Shown here piece by piece: positions 13,126 to 24,600 of a DNA stretch of 64,000 nucleotides (its first letter is position 1; each line of letters begins with the position of its first letter). The notes under the pieces are model-generated. The model did no database searches. It saw only the letters and a program-made list of their open reading frames with translations, and was not told the origin of the DNA. A program made the translations under genes and the position numbers. The DNA is from Chaetorhynchus papuensis (Eukaryota > Chordata > Aves > Passeriformes > Rhipiduridae), in assembly GCA_013396525.1 (NCBI GenBank), contig VWYX01000253.1, positions 62,001 to 126,000 on the forward strand, in the 5' to 3' direction.

Positions 13126-13635
13126 TGGTCCCCACTGGTCCCCACCTCTGCCTGGCCCCAGCTTTCATCATAAATTGCTGCACTAACCTACATGGAGAGG
13201 CATTAACTTTCACTCCTGAAACAAGGTGCAATTAGTTGGGCATAAAAGAACACCAAGTGATGCTAATTACCCTCTAAAAGATGAATAGAATTAAGCCAGA
13301 GAAGCAGAAAATTACCTTTGTGGAAGATCTGCTGCGGAGTTTAACTGAACGGGGACGGTAGCTGGATTGGCAATGAAGAATTTGTCTTTTAACAGCAGTT
13401 CACAAGCACCTTGACTACAGTCTTTTGTTTGCTCTTGGAAATCATCCAGAGTTTTAATTAGCCATTAACTATTCCCTACACATTCAGCAGTGTTCAAGGA
13501 GCCCATTGTACTGGCTTCACATCCCTCCCGCAGGCTCCTCAGGCTGCCTCACGACACTTTGTTGATCAGTAATTGCTTCCGATAGCACATAATGCATCAC
13601 CGACCAACTCTGCTCCTTGCAGCCTGTCCAAAGAT

Positions 13636-13825
13636 CATGAAATCACAGGACAGTTTGCGCTAGAGGCACCTTCAAGCTCATCCCATTCCATCCCTGCCAT
13701 GAGAAGGAACACCTTCTGCTAGACCAGTTTGCTCCAATCTGTGTCCAACTTGGCCTTGAGCATTTCCAGAGATGGGGCAGCCACAGCTTCTCTGAGCAGC
13801 CTGTGCAACTGCCTGTTCCAGAGAT
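13636..13825 (-). mobile_element. CR1 LINE 3' fragment
   Basis: 'catgaaatcacaggacag' tail then 'ccatccctgccatgagaagg' to 'gatggggcagccacagcttc'. Sense on the minus strand. Confidence 0.8.
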
Positions 13826-16800
13826 GGGCAGCAGCCTTCCTGGGAAGCCATGGTTCCTGGAGCTTTGCCACCAAACCACCAAGCTCCAGCCCCACCCCTG
13901 GGGTGTTTGCAACGGTGCTGCTCTGTGCCAGCGCTCCTGCTTTGCAGAAGGTCCCAGGTCCCCACCATATGTGATGGTAACAGGACTTTACAAAACAAAC
14001 TGGGATCTGCCCCAGATTTACTCCCCTGCAGCCCTGAGGAAACCTTTTCATCAGGCAGTACTCCAGCTGCTATGCAGTCCAAGTGCTTTCTGACTCCAAA
14101 TCCTTCCCTTGCATAGGTCTCTTCTCTGGCTGCTGCACCCAAAGAAACCTGAAGCATCTGTGGAGGAGCTGGAACCCAAACAGGACAACTTTGGGGCTCT
14201 CTATGGCTAGCACGTGCATAGGGATGTGCCACGAGCAGCCAGTGACAGTCCTCAGCACAAGTGATTTTCAAGGCTGATCAGCCATGGTGATTTGAAGCTC
14301 TCGCCCTTCAGATCACAGTGCTGATCTCAGGGCTGCACCCAGGACAGACCCCCCCACAGCACAGCCCACTCAGGACTGGGTTTGCCCATAAAAAGCTGGA
14401 GGTAACAGAGAGTTTTATCCAGTGCAAAGCCACATGCATCCAAAACCTCAAGGAGTTTCTGCCCCATCTGTTCCGGGCAGGTAGAAAGCACACTGTAGTG
14501 TGCAGCTCCTGGGACTTTTAATAGTAATTAACAGTCTGTTCTACTCAAGTCTTGGTGATAAGGGGCTAGGAAAAGCTGTCTGCCAGGAACTGAAGCAAGA
14601 AGCCCACCAGCATGGCTCTGATGTGGCTGCAAATGCTCCTGAAATGAGAACGATCCATCTCTCCCAAGGGCTGTTGCATCAAGAGCCTCCTGCTTTCCCT
14701 ACTGCTCTCTGAAGTTGATACATATAAAACCTTTTTGTTCTCATCAATGCTACTCCTGGATTTATGCTTATGGGAAAAGCTCATGGAGTGTGCTGTGGGA
14801 ACTGAAGACTTTAAAAAGCAAATTGAGAAGCAGTGCAGGGAATGTGCTCCCAAGAACTGCTGCCACTGCTCTCCCTGCTGTACAGGACCTGCTGTACCTG
14901 CAGCACCGGCTGCTCGTTCCAGCCTGGTTCCAGCTCTCTTCATTTACAAGATGCATTATTTACCAGCCTGACATGCAGCTCATTTAAAAATCAGATTTAT
15001 CAGCAAATATAGTAGTGCTTGCTGTGGTGGCTTCCAACAAGAGTGTTTTGCTGGGCTTGTGTTGACTCGGCAGTTTTCTGCCCAATTCATCACCAAAGAG
15101 TGCTAGCACAGAGCCCTCAGCCCCTTCCCAGCCTGGGGGTTGTGGTCACAGCACCTCTGGGATATGGACCACCTTGTACTTTGGACTTCCACAAGCAAGC
15201 CAAGCGGGGAGGAGGCCCACACCAAGGGAATGACCTTCATGAAAGCACAGTGAACTCAGTGCTGCAAAGAGCCTGGATCCACAACCGGATCTTCTTTGGG
15301 CAGCTGGATGCTGAACTCAAGGGACCATCAGTCTGTCCTGCTCCACAGCATCCACAAAGCAGGGTTAACACAGTTTGTGACATGTGCCAGTGGTGGCAGC
15401 AGGACCTGGTGGAGGGTCCCGGGATGCAGCACCGGCACCAGGGGTGCCATCCCATCTGCCCTGCAGAGCCTGATGTTCATCTCTCCCAGGCCGGATGCTC
15501 CTGCTTCCTGCAGGCACTTGGTTTAGCATAAGTCACTGCAGGGTCACGACACCCATTATACAACCCACTCATGAACATTGCAGCAGCTTTGGGCAGCCCG
15601 ACTGGTCCAGGCAGGTGCTGCATGGGGAAGCAGCAGAGGGAAAACCTCTCCAGAAAGTCACTGGCACAGCCCCAGCCCAGCACCACCAAGGAGCTGCAGA
15701 CCTCTGCAGCTGTGGGCAGTGCCAACACAGGGAGGAAAAACACCAGATGCAAGAGTGACATCCCACTTGGAAGGACACTGAGAGCCCCTCACTGTCAGAA
15801 GCAGTGTCCCGAGGTTTTACAGCCTGGACAGGGACACCAGAGCTCTGGCAGCAGAGGCTCAGCCAAAACTTCTCTGGATCTGGCCATTTCGGAGCATCTG
15901 AGGGAGAGAGGACACCTCCTGTGTTATCCAGGCTCCTAGAGCTGCTGCCAGTCAATAAAAACCAGTGAAGGGTTTCACAATGTGTATGCCTGGACAGACA
16001 AACAAACAGGACTTAATGAAACTTTTATTTTAAAAATACGGTTTTTAATTTAAATGCAAATTGGGTGCTGCATTAGCTGTGGGTCACTTGCACTGACACT
16101 CTGCTTAATTAGCAGGGATGAGGCTCAGGAAGCAACAGCACAAATGGTTGGCCCTTTCCTGGGCATTTATTTTAATTAAAAATTTCAGGACAGGATCAAT
16201 CCTGCTCTACAGAACAGCTCCTCACCCAGTTCAGCCAGACCTTTCCCAAGCCACGCATACTGCCAGGGATATGGTCAGCAGGCTGTTAGCTATTGATGGA
16301 GCAGGGCACATTTATTTCTGCATCTCAAAATCCCCTTTGGCAAATCACCAATCACAGCACTCTGCTCAATAGATGCTCCTGCAACATCCAGCATCAGGCA
16401 AATGGTGTCAGTGATAAATCTGTGCAAGGACAGCAGAGATGTTTCCAACTGCTGGGGTAAATTACATGGATAAGTCTTCAGAAGACATATTAAACCTAAT
16501 GTGAAATTAAACCTTCCAAGTGATGAGCAGAGCAGTTATCCTGTGTTACATGCAAGTTATGCACAAGAGGATCTTGTTCGGAGAAGATCTGCCTTTGCCA
16601 AGAGAGGTGAGCTGGAATGAGAGTCCTGATCCAAGAGGGAGGAACTGGAGTTCAGAGCCCTGATTTAAGAGATGAGAGCTCTGATCTCTGGTCAGGGCTC
16701 CTGGAATGGAGCTTTAACTCTTCCCTCAGCCCAGCTCTGCCTTGTGTGAGAAAAATCCTGACTTGAAACATCACCAGGAGATGGAGGGGGAAAAGCAGGA

Positions 16801-18611
16801 GTGACCCTGCATCTGTGCCTGTCAATAACCACTCAGGGTTCAATCAGTGCCATGTCCCTCACAGAGCAGATCAATGGCAACTCATTGGGAGAAAATGAGA
16901 TAAACAGTGGCCTTAATAGCGCTCCATTGCCCTCCAAATAGCAACCCCAGCCAGGGCTGCCTCTGGGCAGAGTAGGAAAAGGCCCTTGGATTAAAGGACA
17001 TACTGTGATGTTGTCCCTTCTCTGCTGTGCTGTGTTTCAGCCCATTTCCATCCTGGTCAGCTCAGAGCAGATCCAGAACCAGCCGAGTCAGACACGGAAA
17101 GAAGCACTGGATGGGAGCCCAGGGCCTGGTGTGTGCCAGGTCTCCGGGGGGCCGTTCCCTTCCTCCCTCGGTGTCCATTACCTGGAGGGCACAAGCTCAC
17201 TCATCTTCCTAAAGGGTGTTGGAAATCTCATCTCCAACGTACAACGGGAGCTAACCACCCCTTTTCTCACCTGCGGAAGCCCAGGTGAACATTCACGGCA
17301 TGTTCACATGCCCATCACCGCCTGCAACAGCAGACATCCCTGTGTGATCCCTGCCATCATCTGCTCCATGTTGTTGGGACTCAGTGCTCCTATACCACCA
17401 ATGTCTGGCTGGAGGCAGCTGATGCTCTCTGGGGTGGCGACCGCCACTACTGGTGTTCCAAGTGAGCCACTTCAGGGCCAAAGCCGTAAGAATCAGGATT
17501 TGGAGTTTATGTGTTCCCTATACTCCTGTCTGCCTATGAATATGTGGGTTCATTCTGAAAAAAAGACCCTGTGTATCTTCCAGCTTCCAAAGTGTAGGGA
17601 ACAGCAGTCTGGAGTTCAGGGAGCTCCCAATGCAGGTGACAGCCATGGCTGCCTTGGGATGGTCCCATGGACCCAAGGACTGGCTTCTCCTTCCAAATCA
17701 CCTATTTGCTTATTCCCTTGCTAAGCCCAGATCTGAGGGACTTGGGGCTCAATTTAGCAGAAGGTGAAGCCGTCAACCCACAAAGGAGGGGGTAACTTTT
17801 CCAAGTGGCAGTCTGGAGAGACCCCAGGGACACACGGGGCTGCTCCCAGAGCACCCTGCCCCTGCTCTCCTCCCCAGGTGACACATCCCTGCCTGCCATG
17901 CTGTGCTCATCAGCTCCATCACTCCATGGTGTCCAGGCTTATGCTCACAGCACCAACCATCACACCTGAGCCTGGAGACTCATCCAAAGGGGCCACAAAC
18001 TCCTGCAGGAGGGAAGGAGGGGAGGAGAACCTGGCAGGCAGGAGGGAAGGTGCTTTAATGAAGCATCCAGTACTAAACCACTGAAGGATTAAAGCGAAGA
18101 AGGACTAGGATCCTCCACAAAAACCTAGTCATTAGTGAAGCCCGAGGGTAAATGCAATTGTTTTCTGTTTTTTCCTGTCTTTGATGACCCAGTTTTTTAC
18201 TCTCATCAGCACCAGGCTTGTGTTAATTTTTAAATATGCTTGGGTAACTGAGAACATTAACTATTCATGATCTTATCTGCAATAGCTGTTGGCTCTGACA
18301 CTGTGCCAGGGAGAGCTGAACTTGCCAGGGAAGGCAGTAGCTGGTTTTTCCTGAGCATCTTGTTGAAATGATCACAGGAGTGGGGTTCCAGAACACTCCT
18401 GGATAAATCAAGGCTTGTGGGGCAGGTTAGGATCATTGAGTCCGTTCTCCTGCAATTGAGGTGGCTTGAAAATACTTAAGAGCACACAAAAAGCTGGGAT
18501 CTGGGGAATGCTGTGGACACTCTGTATGCTTCAGCTCCAAGGAAATCCCAATATGACTTATTCAATTAGAAAACTAACAGAGTTACACTGAATGCTCAAT
18601 GTATACAGCAT

Positions 18612-18617
18612 TTTATT
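18612..18617 (-). terminator. LRIG2: candidate distal poly(A) signal of LRIG2
   Basis: AATAAA on the minus strand in a long AT-rich stretch. The sequence to its left has normal intergenic composition, so it is a reasonable distal end of the transcript. Confidence 0.4.
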
Positions 18618-19307
18618 GACTGGACGTCTGTTACAATAGACAAACATATATTACATACGCTATACAAAATATACATTCTGATATGAAAAAAATATAAATA
18701 GACACTAGGAAATAGCAAGAGGGAAGAGAAGCAGCTTTGCTCTTGCTGCCTTCTGAACCCTCAGTTCCTGTACCGGTAGTGCTTTGGCATTGATTGAGGA
18801 AATTGCGTGTTTTTACTGAAAAAAAGAGGCCACTCTGTCCCCTCTGCAAACGGGAAAGAAGACGCACATGATTTTTTTTCCTCCAAGTCTACCAAAGAAG
18901 TTTTTCCACAGTGCAGCAAATTGTCACCTACTTATAAGCATCAGCTATTTACAACCAGCTTATGGACTTTAAATACTTATGGAAGTATGTAAATGTCTTA
19001 ATTCAGGATGGCAGCTTTTATAGGCCACTCTCTCACAGAAATCAGAGCAGCTTTAGCTGCACTCTCTGACAGCCAGCACAGTCCTGGTGCAGACAACAGT
19101 GATTTTAAAGCCCTGGTCCAGGCCAAGCAAGTCTCACCTACCTAACGGGAATTCCCTTGCTCCAGGGAGTTGTACCCCAAGTACTCCCAGGGTCTGGACA
19201 CCACCAGCTGCACCGTGACAGATCTGTGTGAACTCAGCTCCTCCGAAGAGAAAGGGGAATGAAAGAAAAAGGAACAAGCATTTGCCAAACGGTGATGAGA
19301 GACAGAG

Positions 19308-19325
19308 CAGCAGCAGCAGCAGCAG
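19308..19325. repeat. (CAG)6 microsatellite
   Basis: Six CAG units on the plus strand, reading CTG in the putative LRIG2 3'UTR. Confidence 0.95.
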
Positions 19326-20957
19326 GGATGCTATTCTCTCACTCCTGGGAATCGCACATGCCAGCAGCGCCCTGTCCCAGTAGCCTGAGTGACCAGCTGA
19401 TAGAGCAACCCAAAAGGATTAGGCTTTGCTGCTGTTGTAGTTTCATGACATGACCTTTCTCATCTGGATTTAAACTGACAGTGCTGGGTCCCTGCAGCAG
19501 GGATCACTTTGAATTCAGAATAAGCACTGTGCCTTAAATGCTGTCTGGGAAGGAAAAGCCTGAAGGAAATAAAACTAGAAAAAAATGAACTTAAGAGTCT
19601 TTTTTTTCTTTTTTTAAAATTGTATTAAAGCATTTCACCTGTCAGAATCCAAAAATTTACACACCTGTGTTTCTCTCTATTTTACCCAAAGGTCAAGGAC
19701 AATTGGATCCCCTTCCCACTAAAGCTGCTGGCTACCAAAGCAGCCACGCTGGCTGTGAGAGCATGGGAAGAGCCCTTGAAAATACTTGCTCATTTGCAAA
19801 AATTTGACAATTACTCCTGTCCAAAGAGCTGTGGGAAAAGCATCATTATGCCCAGTGTTTCCCCACTCATTTACTCAAATAAGTCACCAGAGACTCTAAA
19901 TTCAGCTGTGATTCTGCACGACTACACCTGACGCTTGAGTCACAAACTCTTCAGTCCAGAAAAGGATCAATGGGAATTCTCACATACCTACAACTGAACT
20001 GGGCCACAAAAGGGGTTCCTGTCTTTATAAAAATATCACACAGATGGTTTTATTTGGGTACAAATCCTACAGCTCCAAAGCAGGCAGCAGTGACCAGGAA
20101 GGAAGCACCTCTGAAGGCATGACCACAGAGCACAATGTACCTGCTGAAAACCCATCTCTGAGGAGTCTTTTAACGCCTTCTACAAAAACGGGCATTTTCC
20201 CAAAAGAAAGAATTTTTCAGGGAGTCTTTATGATGTCATTCTTCTTCCTCATTTTGTCAGGCACATCTCACTGGAACTACAGAGTCTGAGCTTCCTCTGT
20301 CTCAACAAGATTTTTCAGTAGCGAGGGGTTCCCTGCATTGTATCATTTCTCACCTGTCAAATATTTAAACATTTTGGCCACACTAAGATTTAAGGGAACT
20401 ATTAGTTCAACAATTTATCCTGACATTTTACAACAGAAAAGGACCAGTGTTTTAAATTCCATATGCCTTTGGCTATGCAGAAGAAATAAGTATTTATCAA
20501 GTGCTCTCCCAATTTACTTCATGCTTTTCATCACGTCATTCTTTTTAAAAGTTCACTTAACTGTCAGCTAGGAAAAATATGGAGACCCTCTCAACATACA
20601 CAATATGAAGGGGTTTTTTAAAGATAAAAGCTTAGATAAACCTTGAAATTCTGCTAATATCTTGAAATGGATCAGCTTGCAGCCAGGTCAGCCAGGCATA
20701 CAGTTGTAGGCAACAATGAAATTCATCAATATCACAGTTCTACCACATGTCTATAAGTAAATGCACTTCTTTTCAAAACAAAGACAGCTCTATTCCCTCA
20801 CAAACAAGATTTCAGTCCCCCCAAGCTCCCCATATGGCTTAATACGCAGCTGTCAAGACTAACAGTATGATACATACTTTGGCATAATAAAAAATAATTT
20901 ACATTGCAGCCAACATGTTTATATGCTTAGTGTATACAAAATATTTATAAATGTGAG

Positions 20958-20963
20958 TTTATT
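20958..20963 (-). terminator. LRIG2: candidate proximal poly(A) signal of LRIG2
   Basis: AATAAA on the minus strand, about 490 bases after the stop codon, inside an AT-rich stretch. Candidate for the short 3'UTR isoform. Confidence 0.35.
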
Positions 20964-21449
20964 TACAACTAGAGTCCATTATTCATAGAAGAAAACAAGC
21001 CCCAAACTTCGACTGGTAACAGACACCTGCCAACAGTCTAAGGAAGGAAAAGCTGGCCAAGAGTTTTATGCTTACAGTTCCTGGGGAATTCTGTGAGGAG
21101 GCCCTGATGGTTTGTTTCCAAGCAGACAAACCACTGTGAAATAGCTACACACGTTCTTGAGAGCTTTCCAAAGCATGCACCACCACAAAGGCTGCTTCCG
21201 GAATCACACAATCCATGTTTTAATGCTATTTTTGTAGATGGCACTAATTATCCACGTGTTCTCTGGTGCACATTCCCATTTTCCAATGGAGGAATCGCAG
21301 AAAAAAGGGCATGTGCCACCTCCTCCAAGAGAGTCTGACTGTTTAGTAACTGCAGACACATACACGAGCATCTTTGGCCTTAGGGTTAGTCCTGAGGTAG
21401 TAAATACAGTCAGTCAATCTGGATTTGCTTTCAAGGCCTTGTGAGTGTT

Positions 21450-21676
21450 TTATGTGGTTTCACTGTGATCATGAATGTTCCGTGTCCTGTTAAAATCAAA
21501 ATTCTGCTCCCGTAGCCTGTGGCACGGTCTGGGTGATGCCTGGTCTCGGTCACTGTTAGCGATACTGTCGCTCCGGAGCGGCTGTGGAGCCTCATGGGCC
21601 AACGGATGGTGCAGGAATTGCGGGCGAGAGCAAGCCAGTTCTTTGCTGCCTCCCCACAGAGGAACCTGGAAGGGCT
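21450..21676 (-). CDS. LRIG2: LRIG2 exon 18: C-terminus and stop
   Basis: 227 coding bases. The acceptor is ccctcag|AG, taken because the phase needs two bases before the CCC codon. Ends PCHRLREQNFDFNRTRNIHD and stop TAA at 21452-21450, matching the recalled LRIG2 end (CHRLQDHAFDFSRTRNI). No open frame longer than 60 codons covers it, so the exon rests on splice-site, phase and homology reasoning. Confidence 0.9.
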
Positions 21677-24600
21677 CTGAGGGATAAAAATTAGAAGATG
21701 AACGGGAGAAAGTTCATAGAATCAAGGAATATCCTAAGTTGGAAGGGACCCTCAAGGATCATCGAGTCCAACTCCCGGCCCTGCACAGACACCCCAACAA
21801 ATTCCACTATTTGAATTTCTTATGTGAAGCTCCAACTTTTGGTTAATACATGCCCTCGCGGTATAAGGAAAGGCTCACATTCCACCAACTTAAACCTGCA
21901 AATTAAGAAATTCCATCTTTTTAACGTCTCCCTCCAATCTCAGGTACTGGATGCAAGCTGTTGTTTGCTGGCGCAACGTGGGCATTTGGAGAACAAGTGG
22001 TTAATAAACGTGGGTTACTCCACAAACTACTGGCACTTGAAGGATTAGCTGTGTGTCAATAGTGAAGGGCAGCACAACAAAAGCCAAAGTTATCAGGGAA
22101 TACAAAGCAACAAAAGGAAAAGTGGACACTCACCAATAATCTGCTGGGAGGAGATTTTCTTATCACTTTTTTTATCATGGTTGGTAAGGAAGACAGGCAT
22201 GTCTCTGTCTGCTAAGAGATTATCCAGAGCACTGGTTTCATTCTGGGTGTGTGCTGCGTATGTTTCCTTGGGCATCTGCACCATGAGATTCGGGAGTGTT
22301 TGATCCAGGGGGTCCTCCTCGGTGATGAAGGCATAGGGACAGTACTCTCGGGTCCGGGAGTAGATGTTGGCATTGTCATAACAATCTGAGCAGATCACTA
22401 ATGGTGCTGCACCACCTGATGAACACAAGAGAAAAATAAAATACTCTCAAAAAGGATGAGGATGCCAGATTTCCATAGGCTTTATGTCCTGGTACGATCA
22501 TTTATTACAGCAGCACAAATTGAAGGGCCTTTTTACAGTTAAGGGAGTAACAGAGTACTCGGCTTGAGAGGTCACATGAGAAGCCCCCCAGATTTCCCCC
22601 CACAGCAGTGCCCTTCTGAAGCTGAGCAGGGGAACCATGGACATGTTCCCCTATTTCATGGGCAAAAGAGTTCTATGCAGATCCAGCCAGCTTGGGCACC
22701 AGGCTGAAACAGCCTTGGGATTAAACTGGGATACCTGCCCACATCCATCTTGGCCCTGACTTGTCCCTGCATGCTTACACACATCAGAGCTGATGATAAA
22801 CTGGTCACTGAGATGAGCTACTTCTCAACTCCTTCCCGAGACAGACTCTAGTGCAGAGGGACCGTACTGGAGGGGTCATGGACGGGTGTGAAAAACTTAC
22901 ACTGAGGATCAATTTTCAAGCCAGGCTATATAATGAGTGATGAGTCCTCAGCATTTTGAAGGCAAAGAAAGCATCTCTGTAAGCTCAATGACACGAACAT
23001 CCAGAAAATTGTCCAGACAAGTTAAGGAAATACTGAAGACCCCTTAGTTATGCTTGTAACAAACCAACTAGATGTCTGGCAGAGGCAGGAATTTTATACC
23101 AAGGAGAGGAGGCACAGCTAGTCATCTTCCAAGCAAAATCTATTTCCACCTCTTCTGCCTGGACTCTTGAGATGCCAAAGGAAAGAAACAGGATAAAGAT
23201 CTACCTTGACACTTTAGCTATGAGGATGAGACTGTGCATTGGCATCCTGCTGAGGCACTGGTAACACACCTGAGGGCTTTGCTTACCATCTGTGCTTTTG
23301 TGCATGTAGCTGCCAGCTGGAGGCATCAGCTGCTGATGGCTCCCTGCCTCCAAGTTACTGTAGCCTTCCTGAGGATCAGACAGTGTTCCTTGGGAGGACA
23401 GGTAGCTGGGAATGTCAGCAGGTAGGTTCATCTCCTCTGCAAGGCAGAATTAACATTGGCAACATTGAACAGTATGAAGATTTCAAGGTATTACCAGCAC
23501 TATTCCCCATATTAACAAGAACATCCAGAATTTCAATTCACAGGTAGGTATCTTTTTTCTACCTCAGTAATTACGAATCTGGCTGGCTAGTTCAAAGCTG
23601 ACAGGGGCAGAAAGAAAATTTATACCTATTACTCCAGACCCTGAAAATATTTCTAAGTTTATTCAAATATTTACTTCTGAACTTCACCGTTTTCCCTCAA
23701 TGTAGGACAAATCTAGTGTATAAGGAATAGAATAAGCACACTTCTGGTATTTAAAAGAACCTCTGTAATAGAGGAACTTGAGCAAATCCCTGAAGGGATT
23801 TTGGAAGGAAATCTTCAGTTCTTTAATCTTATCCATTTGTAATGAATCCAGAAATTTCAAGTGTTTTGAAATAAAAACAGGACCAGAGACTGTTGACTTT
23901 ACACTTAACCTGTGTTAGTGATGCTGTAATCTTCATTCTTCCTCCTCATGTGGTAGATGACAATAACCCACACCAAGGACGTTCCCACCACACAACACAC
24001 AACAACGATAATCACGATCCCTACTGTTGTCCAGCCGTCCTCCTCATGGACAATGGCACTCTGGGAAGAATCACAGTTGGGGGAAGCCAGGACATTTAGG
24101 TAAATATGGCCACGCTCAGTGCCCAGCGTGTTGGACATGATGCAAGTGTACTTCCCAGCATCCTCCAGTCCCGCATCCACTATGATGAGGAGCTGATTTG
24201 CTGCAGCGAAGAAATGCCGCTCGGTGACTGTCAAGGGACCATCGTCCTTGGTCCAGTTGAGGCGAGGGGCAGGACTGCCACCAGCTATGCACTGCAGGAC
24301 AGCAGTTTCACCTCGGGTCACTGTCCTGTCCTCCAGGGGCCGCATGAAGGAAGGAGTTTCTGGGACAAAAAGTGAAATTGTAAGATAACTTCAAAGAATC
24401 ATGGAATCCTATAATCATTTGGGTTGGAAGGGACCTTTAAGATCATCCTGTCCTGTCCCCTGTCATAGACAGGGACACCTTTCACTAGACCAGGCTGCTC
24501 CAAGCCCCATCCAAGTGCCTTGAGCACTTCCAGGGATGGGGCAGCCGCAGTTGCTTTGGGAAATCTGTGCCAGTCCAATTCTAAATTTGGCCATAATGTT

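Larger units (their letters stand above)
10691..18589. other. intergenic DNA downstream of LRIG2, proximal part
   Basis: No gene recognised. Three small CR1 pieces, a (CAG)7 and several AT-rich blocks with homeodomain-type motifs. The longest open frame (17005-17724, plus strand, 239 codons) matches nothing I know. Confidence 0.6.
18590..21449 (-). other. LRIG2: probable LRIG2 3'UTR
   Basis: AT-rich, CR1-free sequence follows the stop codon. AATAAA on the minus strand occurs at about 20963-20958, 20054-20049 and 18617-18612. The last lies in a very AT-rich stretch and would give a 3'UTR of about 2.9 kb. The true end cannot be fixed without transcript data; the UTR could stop at about 20.9 kb. 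It includes a (CTG)6 tract at 19325-19308 and a U-poor/A-rich tract near 19.6 kb. Confidence 0.55.

Noticed and set aside
13678..14271. 197-codon minus-strand open frame
   Set aside because: Its C-terminal third is a CR1 fragment and the rest has no recognisable homology.
16620..16690. Three spaced copies of a 'gag-ccctgat' motif
   Set aside because: Copies are short and irregularly spaced (about 35 and 23 bases), too weak to call a tandem repeat.
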